11,085 bases of DNA from Paracoccaceae bacterium. Its GTDB lineage: Bacteria > Pseudomonadota > Alphaproteobacteria > Rhodobacterales > Rhodobacteraceae. The stretch is taken from the NCBI GenBank assembly GCA_023260935.1, contig JALQTL010000340.1:1-11085 (forward strand). Direction: 5' to 3'. A program made the position numbers and the translations under genes. The notes beneath the pieces were generated by a model. The model did not search any database, was not told the origin of the DNA, and saw only the letters and a list, made by a program, of their open reading frames with translations. Of the stretch, positions 6,061 to 11,085 are shown in pieces. Position 1 is the stretch's first letter. Each line of letters opens with the position of its first letter.

Positions 6061-6327
6061 CTATTCCTCGCCCATCTTGATTTCGGTGATCGCCCCGGTC
6101 TTGGGGTCGATGTAAACCTCGTGAAGCGAGCCGGCCTCATCGGTGCATTTCGCCTCGATCTTGCTGCCTTCGGCTTCAAAGTCCTTGACCATGCAGCCGG
6201 CCTTTTCCAGTGCCGCGGTGGCATCGGAAGGGTTGGTGCCGACGACATCGCCAACAGCCGGCATGGCCAGGGCGGCCAGCGGGGCGGCCGTCAGGGCCAA
6301 GGCAAGCACAAGCGCAGATTTCTTCAT
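6061..6327 (-). CDS. Small secreted PepSY-like protein
   Basis: This 88-residue protein has a clear Sec signal peptide: MKKSALVLALALTAAPLAALA, with probable cleavage after Ala21. The mature part is about 67 residues and resembles a single PepSY-type domain ending in LHEVYIDPKTGAITEIK, the typical C-terminal beta hairpin. Cys45 and Cys61 could form a disulfide in the periplasm. PepSY domains are small periplasmic modules often found beside b-type membrane cytochromes, and here the cytochrome gene starts 1 bp after the stop. The frame is open upstream to 6513, but the start at 6327 is preferred because it begins the signal peptide and has AAAAGG 8 nt upstream. It is the first gene of the unit, so its promoter lies in 6328-6528. 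No precise function is known. Confidence 0.8.
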   Translation of the reverse strand: MKKSALVLALALTAAPLAALAMPAVGDVVGTNPSDATAALEKAGCMVKDFEAEGSKIEAKCTDEAGSLHEVYIDPKTGAITEIKMGEE

Positions 6328-6528
6328 GATGGATACCTTTTCATTCGTGGGGCGCCGTGGCGATCTGCCGGGGCGCTGGGGCCGATCTGACAGGGCGGGA
6401 AGCCGCTGACGATTGGCGAAACGTTGAAATCGGGGCGCATAAGCGGATGCTGACAGCGGGTTTCCGCCGGCCCTGCCTTGCAAGGTGGGGCGCGCTCTGC
6501 CATCTGAGGGCAAAGGCAGGGGCGAAAG
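6328..6528. promoter_or_regulatory. Divergent promoter region between the PepSY unit and perM
   Basis: This 201-bp gap has no convincing gene and must hold the promoters for both directions. On the + strand, TTGAAA (6424-6429) is a fair -35, with GATGCT (6446-6451) as a weak -10 at 16 bp spacing for the perM operon. Other structures are a perfect 10-bp palindrome CCTTGCAAGG (6476-6485), a GCGG/CCGC dyad (6456-6467) and two copies of CTGACAG (6387-6393, 6450-6456). None can be tied to a known regulator. No clear minus-strand promoter was recognised. Confidence 0.4.
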
Positions 6529-7605
6529 ATGGCTTTACCGGTTCGCGAACAGATCAGATACTGGGGCATCGCCGCGGTCGTGCTGCTTTTGACGCTGTGG
6601 TTTCTGGGCGATGTGCTGCTGCCGTTTCTGGTGGGCGGGGCGATTGCCTATTTCCTTGACCCGGTGGCCGACAGGCTGGAACGACTGGGCCTTTCGCGCG
6701 CATCATCAACCGCGGTGATCACGCTGGTCATGGTCCTGATCGTGGTGCTGCTGGTGCTGGCGGTGATTCCGACGCTGGTGAACCAGACGGTTGCGCTGGT
6801 GAATGCCGCGCCAGAAATCTCGAAGAACCTTCAGACCTTCCTGACCGATCGGTTCCCCGAGCTGACGGATGAAACAAGCATCCTGCGCAAGACGCTGGCC
6901 GATATCGCGGGGTTCATCCAGTCGAAGGGGGCCACGCTGGCCCAGGGCATCGTGTCTTCGGCCATGTCGGTGCTGTCGGCCGTGATCTTCATCATCGTCG
7001 TGCCGGTGGTGGCCTTTTACATGCTGCTGGACTGGGACCGCATGGTGGCGCGGATCGACGAGCTTTTGCCGCGCGATCATGCGCCGGTGGTGCGCCGGCT
7101 GGCGGGCGAGATCGACCGGGTTCTGGCGGGCTTCGTGCGCGGGCAGCTGAGTGTCTGCGTGGTGCTGGGCACATATTATTCGGTGGCGCTGATGCTGGCG
7201 GGGCTGGACTTCGGGCTGGTTGTGGGGGCGACTGCGGGCGCGATCACCTTCATCCCCTATGTCGGCGCCATCATCGGCGGGGTTCTGGCCATCGGGCTGG
7301 CGCTGTTCCAGTTCTGGGGCGACTGGGTGTCGATCGGGATCGTTGCGGCCATCTTTGCCGCCGGTCAGTTCATCGAAGGCAATATCCTGACGCCCAAGCT
7401 GGTGGGCAAATCGGTGGGGCTGCATCCGATCTGGCTGCTGCTGGCGCTGTCGGCCTTTGGATCGTTGTTCGGCTTTGTGGGCATGCTGGTGGCGGTGCCG
7501 GTGGCGGCCTCGATCGGGGTGCTGACCCGGTTTGCGGCAGAGCGCTATACCGACAGCCTGCTTTACCGTGGGATCGCCGGGCGCAGCCTTGAGGATGAGG
7601 CGTGA
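6529..7605 (+). CDS. AI-2E/PerM family transporter
   Basis: This 358-residue polytopic inner-membrane protein belongs to the PerM/TqsA (AI-2E exporter-like) family, whose usual length is about 350-370. Hydrophobic segments lie near residues 11-42, 62-82, 142-167, 205-225, 228-262, 266-282 and 300-335. Family motifs are FYMLLDWDR (163-171), GFVRGQL (201-207), FIPYVGAIIGG (241-251) and the long signature starting QFIEGNILTPKLVGKSVGLHP (280-300). A G/A-rich Shine-Dalgarno-like run lies just before the ATG. Most PerM proteins have no proven substrate, and the AI-2 label comes from E. coli TqsA, so no quorum-sensing role should be assumed. The stop overlaps the next start as GTGA, and a PerM gene directly before hda is a common alphaproteobacterial arrangement. 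Confidence 0.9.
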   Translation: MALPVREQIRYWGIAAVVLLLTLWFLGDVLLPFLVGGAIAYFLDPVADRLERLGLSRASSTAVITLVMVLIVVLLVLAVIPTLVNQTVALVNAAPEISKNLQTFLTDRFPELTDETSILRKTLADIAGFIQSKGATLAQGIVSSAMSVLSAVIFIIVVPVVAFYMLLDWDRMVARIDELLPRDHAPVVRRLAGEIDRVLAGFVRGQLSVCVVLGTYYSVALMLAGLDFGLVVGATAGAITFIPYVGAIIGGVLAIGLALFQFWGDWVSIGIVAAIFAAGQFIEGNILTPKLVGKSVGLHPIWLLLALSAFGSLFGFVGMLVAVPVAASIGVLTRFAAERYTDSLLYRGIAGRSLEDEA

Positions 7606-8279
7606 TCCGGCAACTGGCGTTTGATCTGCCCGCACAAGAGGCGTGGCGGCGTGAGGATTTCTTTGTGTCACCGGCCAATCAGGTGGCGCTTGCCGCGCTG
7701 GATGGCTGGCGCGACTGGCCGCAGCGCAAGATGGTGATGATCGGGCCACCGGGATCTGGCAAGACGCATCTGGCGCGCCTGTGGGCCGAGGAGACAGGCG
7801 CGCACTATCTGCGCGCAGCCGATCTGGCGGGGCTTGATCTGGCGGGCCTTGCCGCCCCCGCAGCGGTGGTGGTGGAAGACGCGGAGGCGGTGGCGGGAAA
7901 CCCAGGTGCCGAAGAGGCGCTGTTTCACCTGCACAACATGGTTCTGCCGCGCGGGCATCTGTTGCTGACGGCCCGGCGTCCGGTGCGCGACTGGGGGCTG
8001 CACCTGCCCGATCTGAAAAGCCGGATGGAAGCGGCAGGTGTGCTGCGGCTGGAAGCGCCGGATGACGCGCTTTTGTCGGCGGTGCTGGTCAAGCTGTTCG
8101 CCGACCGGCAGGTGATGGTCGCGCCAACGCTGATCCCGTGGATGGTGGCGCGGATGGAACGCTCTCTGGCGGCGGCGCGGGAGCTGGTGGCGGCGCTGGA
8201 TGCCCGGGCGCTTGCCGAAGGGAAGCCGATCAGCCGAGCCATGGCCGCAGCACTTCTGGACAGGCCCGAAGAGGAATGA
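7602..8279 (+). CDS. Hda/DnaA-like AAA+ replication regulator (HdaA type)
   Basis: This 225-residue protein resembles the AAA+ domain of DnaA without its DNA-binding domain, as Hda and HdaA do. The N-terminus has QLAFDL (residues 4-9), a sliding-clamp-binding motif, so it probably works with the DNA polymerase clamp to stimulate ATP hydrolysis by DnaA and limit re-initiation. Walker A is GPPGSGKT (48-55). The Walker B-like strand is VVVEDAE (89-95). A sensor-1-like LLLTARRP lies at 120-127, and LPDLKSRM (136-143) carries the probable arginine finger Arg141. The sensor-2-like helix holds Arg187 (MERSLAAAREL). The GTG start at 7602 overlaps the perM stop (GTGA) and sits just before the clamp motif, which fixes the start. 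ppk1 follows after 46 bp. I see no truncation. The alternative label 'DnaA family protein' describes the same thing. Confidence 0.88.
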   Translation: MIRQLAFDLPAQEAWRREDFFVSPANQVALAALDGWRDWPQRKMVMIGPPGSGKTHLARLWAEETGAHYLRAADLAGLDLAGLAAPAAVVVEDAEAVAGNPGAEEALFHLHNMVLPRGHLLLTARRPVRDWGLHLPDLKSRMEAAGVLRLEAPDDALLSAVLVKLFADRQVMVAPTLIPWMVARMERSLAAARELVAALDARALAEGKPISRAMAAALLDRPEEE

Positions 8280-8325
8280 AAGATTGTCGCAACCCCGTTA
8301 CAGGCCCGCAGCATAAGCCACTCAA

Positions 8326-10512
8326 ATGACCCAGGCAGATTTCCTGAAAGCGCCCTTCCCCGCCCCGGTGACCCTGCCCCGATCCGAGATCGAGGGACCG
8401 GCACGCTTTTTCAACCGCGAGCTTTCGTGGCTGGCCTTCAACTGGCGGGTTCTGGACGAGGCGATGAACCCGCAGGTTCCCTTGCTGGAGCGTTTGCGCT
8501 TTCTGTCGATCTCGGCCACCAATCTGGATGAATTCTACACGGTCCGGGTGGCGGGGCTGCGCGCTCTGGTGCGCAATGGCAATGCGATGCTGTCGGAAGA
8601 CGGGCGCAGCCCGGCCGAACAGTTGACGCTGATCCATGCCGATGCCCGCAAGCTGATGCTGAAGCAGCAAAGCGTGCTGAACGCGCTGAAGCGCGAGATG
8701 GAGGCGCAGGGGATTTCCATCGTCACCCGGTCAAAGCTGACCGCGCGCGATCTGAAACATCTGGAAGAGCGGTTCCTGAACAATGTCTTTCCGGTGCTGT
8801 CCCCCCTTGCCATCGACCCGGCCCACCCCTTCCCCTTCATTCCGAACACCGGCTTTTCGCTGGCGCTGGAGCTGGAACGGGTGGCAGACCGGCGGTCGCT
8901 GAAGGCACTGTTGCCGATCCCGCAGCAGATTGCCCGCTTTGTGCCCCTGCCCGCCAAGGAGGGCGAACACCGTTTCCTGCCGCTGGAAGAGCTGTTGCTG
9001 TTGCATCTGAACATGCTGTTCCCCGGCTATACCGACCGGGGGCATTGCGCGTTCCGGGTGCTGCGCGACAGCGATCTGGAAGTGGAGGACGAGGCCGAAG
9101 ATCTGGTGCGCGAGTTCGAAACCGCGCTGAAGCGGCGGCGGCGGGGCGAGGTGATCCGGCTGAAGATGTCGGCCGGGGCGCCAGCCGATCTGCGCGCGCT
9201 GGTGATGGATGAACTGGGCGTGACGGAATCCGAGGTGGTGGAGGTGAAGGGCCTTCTGGGCATCGCCGACCTGAAGGAACTGGTCCTGTCCAGCCGGCCC
9301 GATCTGTTGTGGCCCCCCTTTACCCCGCGCGTGCCCGAACGGGTGCAGGATCACGAGGGCGATCTGTTCTCGGCCATCAAGCAGAAGGACATTCTGCTGC
9401 ACCATCCCTATGAAACCTTCGATCTGGTGATCCGGTTTCTGGAACAGGCCGCGCGTGATCCGAATGTGCTGGCGATCAAGCAGACACTGTATCGCACCAG
9501 TTGGGACAGCCCCGTTGTCAGCGCCCTGTGCGAGGCGGCAGAGGCGGGTAAATCCGTCACCGCGCTGGTGGAGCTGAAGGCCCGTTTCGATGAGGCCGCC
9601 AACATCCGCCAGAGCCGGCGGCTGGAACGGTCGGGGGCGCATGTCGTTTATGGGTTCATCCATTACAAGACACATGCCAAGATCAGCACCGTGGTACGCC
9701 GTGAGGGCGATACGCTGGTGACCTATACCCATTACGGCACCGGCAACTATCACCCGATCACGGCGCGCATCTATACCGACCTGTCGTTCTTTACCTGCGA
9801 TGCGGCACTGGGGCGCGATGCGACCAAGGTGTTCAACTATCTTTCGGGCTATGTGCAGCCCGAGGGGCTTGAAAACCTTGCGATTTCGCCGATCACGCTG
9901 AAGCCGCGGCTGCTGGAGCTGATCGCGGCCGAGGCGGACCACGCCCGCGCCGGCCGGCCAGCCGAGATCTGGGCCAAGATGAACAGCGTGATCGACCCCG
10001 AGGTGATCGACGCGCTTTATGCGGCCAGTCAGGCGGGGGTGAAGATCAGCCTGATCGTACGCGGCATCTGCGGTCTGCGCCCGGGGGTGAAGGGGCTTTC
10101 GGAAAACATCCGTGTCAAATCGGTGGTGGGGCGGTTTCTGGAACATTCGCGCATCGTCTGCTTCGGGTCAGGGCATGGCCTGCCTTCCCCAAAGGCACGG
10201 GTCTTTCTATCCAGTGCCGACTGGATGGGGCGCAACCTGAACCGGCGGGTGGAAACGCTGGTTGAAACGCATAACCCCACGGTGAAAGCGCAGATCGTCA
10301 GCCAGATCATGGCGGCAAACCTTGCCGACGAGGCGCAATCCTGGGTCTTGCAGGCGGATGGGCGCTATATCCGCGAGTTGCAGCCCCCCGATGGCAAGCT
10401 GTTTTCCTGCCACAAGTTCTTTATGGAAAACCCTTCGCTTTCCGGGCGGGGAACGGCCGGGGACAAGGATGTTCCAAAGCTTGCTTCCCTGCGCGAGGAA
10501 GCGGGCGCATGA
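8326..10512 (+). CDS. ppk1: Polyphosphate kinase 1
   Basis: This 728-residue protein reversibly transfers the ATP gamma-phosphate to polyphosphate chains through a phosphohistidine. The length is normal for PPK1 (about 690-740). In order it has the N domain (FFNRELSWLAFNWRVLDEA at 28-46; RFLSISATNLDEFYTVRVAG), the head domain with SPLAIDPAHPFPFI, and two phospholipase-D-like catalytic domains. Key residues are the candidate phosphorylated His450 in HYKTHAKI and His607 in LEHSRI. Other family motifs are KQTLYRTSWDSPVV, VELKARFDEAANI, THYGTGNYHP and SSADWMGRNLNRRVE. A complete, active enzyme is expected. The ribosome binding site before ATG 8326 is poor, so reading from the hda transcript with modest efficiency is possible. 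ppx follows 60 bp later in the same reading frame, separated by the ppk1 TGA. Confidence 0.97.
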   Translation: MTQADFLKAPFPAPVTLPRSEIEGPARFFNRELSWLAFNWRVLDEAMNPQVPLLERLRFLSISATNLDEFYTVRVAGLRALVRNGNAMLSEDGRSPAEQLTLIHADARKLMLKQQSVLNALKREMEAQGISIVTRSKLTARDLKHLEERFLNNVFPVLSPLAIDPAHPFPFIPNTGFSLALELERVADRRSLKALLPIPQQIARFVPLPAKEGEHRFLPLEELLLLHLNMLFPGYTDRGHCAFRVLRDSDLEVEDEAEDLVREFETALKRRRRGEVIRLKMSAGAPADLRALVMDELGVTESEVVEVKGLLGIADLKELVLSSRPDLLWPPFTPRVPERVQDHEGDLFSAIKQKDILLHHPYETFDLVIRFLEQAARDPNVLAIKQTLYRTSWDSPVVSALCEAAEAGKSVTALVELKARFDEAANIRQSRRLERSGAHVVYGFIHYKTHAKISTVVRREGDTLVTYTHYGTGNYHPITARIYTDLSFFTCDAALGRDATKVFNYLSGYVQPEGLENLAISPITLKPRLLELIAAEADHARAGRPAEIWAKMNSVIDPEVIDALYAASQAGVKISLIVRGICGLRPGVKGLSENIRVKSVVGRFLEHSRIVCFGSGHGLPSPKARVFLSSADWMGRNLNRRVETLVETHNPTVKAQIVSQIMAANLADEAQSWVLQADGRYIRELQPPDGKLFSCHKFFMENPSLSGRGTAGDKDVPKLASLREEAGA

Positions 10513-10518
10513 TGTGTT

Positions 10519-10547
10519 GACCTTGCTTGGCGCGATGCGCCAAGGTC
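10519..10547 (+). other. Strong hairpin in the ppk1-ppx gap
   Basis: CTTGGCGC (10526-10533) and GCGCCAAG (10537-10544) form a perfect 8-bp stem with a GAT loop, and GAC (10519-10521) pairs with GTC (10545-10547). A tandem CTTG duplication (10522-10529) leaves a 4-nt bulge; without it the stem would be a perfect 11 bp. No T-run follows, so this is not a typical intrinsic terminator. It more likely acts in mRNA stability, processing or translational control between ppk1 and ppx. Confidence 0.65.
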
Positions 10548-10572
10548 GCGCCAGAAACCAGCCGGGGATTCC

Positions 10573-11085
10573 ATGACAGACAAGATCCATGCGGCCGATC
10601 CGGCGGATGACGAACTGGGCCCCTTTGGCCGCCCCCTGTTTCTTGATCCTTCGGCGCGTGCCCTGTCGCGCGTGGGGGTGGTGGATGTGGGGTCGAACTC
10701 TGTCCGGATGGTGGTGTTTGACGGGGCGGCGCGCAGCCCGGCCTATTTCTACAACGAAAAGATCATGTGCGGGCTGGGCAAGGGACTGGCCGAAACCGGC
10801 CGGCTGAACCCTGACGGCAAGCTGCGGGCGCTGGCCGCGCTGAAACGGTTTTCGCTGCTGGCAGAAGGGATGGGCGCCGCCCCGCTGACCGTGGTGGCCA
10901 CGGCCGCCACGCGCGAAGCGGCCGACGGGCCGGAGTTTCAGGCGCAGGTCTTGCAGGAAACCGGGCTGAAGCTGCTCGTCATCGACGGCAATGAAGAGGC
11001 CCGGCTTTCGGCGCAAGGCGTGCTTCTGGGCTGGCCCGAGGCGCGCGGCATTGTCTGCGACATCGGCGGCAACTCGATGGAACTG
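10573..11085 (+). CDS. ppx: Ppx/GppA phosphatase family protein, N-terminal part (3' end outside window)
   Basis: The frame is open from ATG 10573 to the window end (171 residues). The fold is the ASKHA type: the first phosphate-binding loop is VGVVDVGSNSVRMVVFDG (34-51), followed by GLGKGLAETGRLNPDG (67-82), the VVATAATREAADG helix region (107-119), GNEEARLSAQG (139-149) with the conserved glutamates, and the second loop DIGGNSMEL (163-171), where most relatives have DIGGGS. The protein should hydrolyse polyphosphate (exopolyphosphatase) and/or pppGpp. Location right after ppk1 favours polyphosphate. An N-terminal extension of about 33 residues precedes the first motif. A GGGG lies a few bases before the ATG, and no other ATG, GTG or TTG start exists in frame back to the ppk1 stop. 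Confidence 0.92.
   Translation, partial: MTDKIHAADPADDELGPFGRPLFLDPSARALSRVGVVDVGSNSVRMVVFDGAARSPAYFYNEKIMCGLGKGLAETGRLNPDGKLRALAALKRFSLLAEGMGAAPLTVVATAATREAADGPEFQAQVLQETGLKLLVIDGNEEARLSAQGVLLGWPEARGIVCDIGGNSMEL

Noticed and set aside
6328..6513. N-terminal extension of the PepSY-like protein
   Set aside because: It would bury the signal peptide 62 residues inside the protein, while a good Shine-Dalgarno precedes the ATG at 6327.
6529..7605. Quorum-sensing function from the AI-2E transporter name
   Set aside because: The family name derives from a single E. coli member. Nothing here (no luxS or lsr genes) supports autoinducer transport.
6706..7749. Minus-strand open frame of 347 codons opposite perM and hda
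   Set aside because: It is a His/Gln/Arg/Asp-rich shadow translation that crosses the boundary between two real plus-strand genes.
8280..8325. Possible Pho box before ppk1 (CTGTAAC and TTGCGAC on the minus strand)
   Set aside because: The halves do not match the CTGTCAT-type consensus well enough or at the 11-bp spacing, and the gap is only 46 bp inside a probable operon.
8731..10146. Minus-strand open frame of 471 codons opposite ppk1
   Set aside because: ppk1 is complete on the plus strand; the antisense frame has no motif.
10509..10520. Mini reading frame ATG ATG TGT TGA overlapping the ppk1 stop
   Set aside because: Three codons with no supporting signal; probably chance.

Overview
The window looks like chromosomal DNA of a GC-rich alphaproteobacterium, most likely a member of the Rhodobacterales (Rhodobacter/Paracoccus-like). 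The evidence is the TauR-Xsc-TauE sulfonate module with recognisable TauR-type boxes, the perM-hda-ppk1-ppx gene order familiar from alphaproteobacteria, and consistently GC-rich third codon positions. This placement rests on protein and motif recognition only; no database search was possible. No tRNA, rRNA, CRISPR, IS element or phage gene was seen.

Left part (1-4682): the 3' end of a phosphate acetyltransferase gene (pta, + strand) converges on a minus-strand sulfonate block, tauR - promoter - xsc - tauE. Xsc (sulfoacetaldehyde acetyltransferase) turns sulfoacetaldehyde and phosphate into acetyl phosphate and sulfite. TauE is placed to export the sulfite, and Pta could convert acetyl phosphate to acetyl-CoA. 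TauR (MocR/GntR type) is the probable activator. Two direct repeats matching the TauR box lie just past the tauR stop codon, upstream of xsc, next to a plausible -10 element. The xsc leader carries five tandem heptamers. xsc and tauE overlap by ATGA. No taurine:pyruvate aminotransferase, dehydrogenase or transporter gene lies in the window.

Middle part (4683-6327): the gap upstream of tauR holds five copies of TCTTCC/GGAAGA at an exact 11-bp spacing. Beyond it is a minus-strand three-gene unit: a secreted PepSY-like protein, a four-helix cytochrome b561-type protein, and a small membrane-anchored LuxR-type regulator. The genes overlap or lie 1 bp apart, so they are probably one transcript linking a membrane electron carrier to a membrane-bound transcription factor.

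Right part (6528-11085): starting from a shared divergent promoter region, a plus-strand run encodes an AI-2E/PerM-family membrane protein, an Hda-like replication regulator (GTGA overlap), polyphosphate kinase 1, and the first 171 residues of a Ppx/GppA phosphatase. The run combines DnaA control with polyphosphate synthesis and breakdown. The ppk1-ppx gap carries a strong hairpin with a CTTG duplication.

The best candidates for something little described are the 11-bp phased array (4777-4826), the heptamer array in the xsc leader (3020-3054), and the PepSY-cytochrome-LuxR unit.
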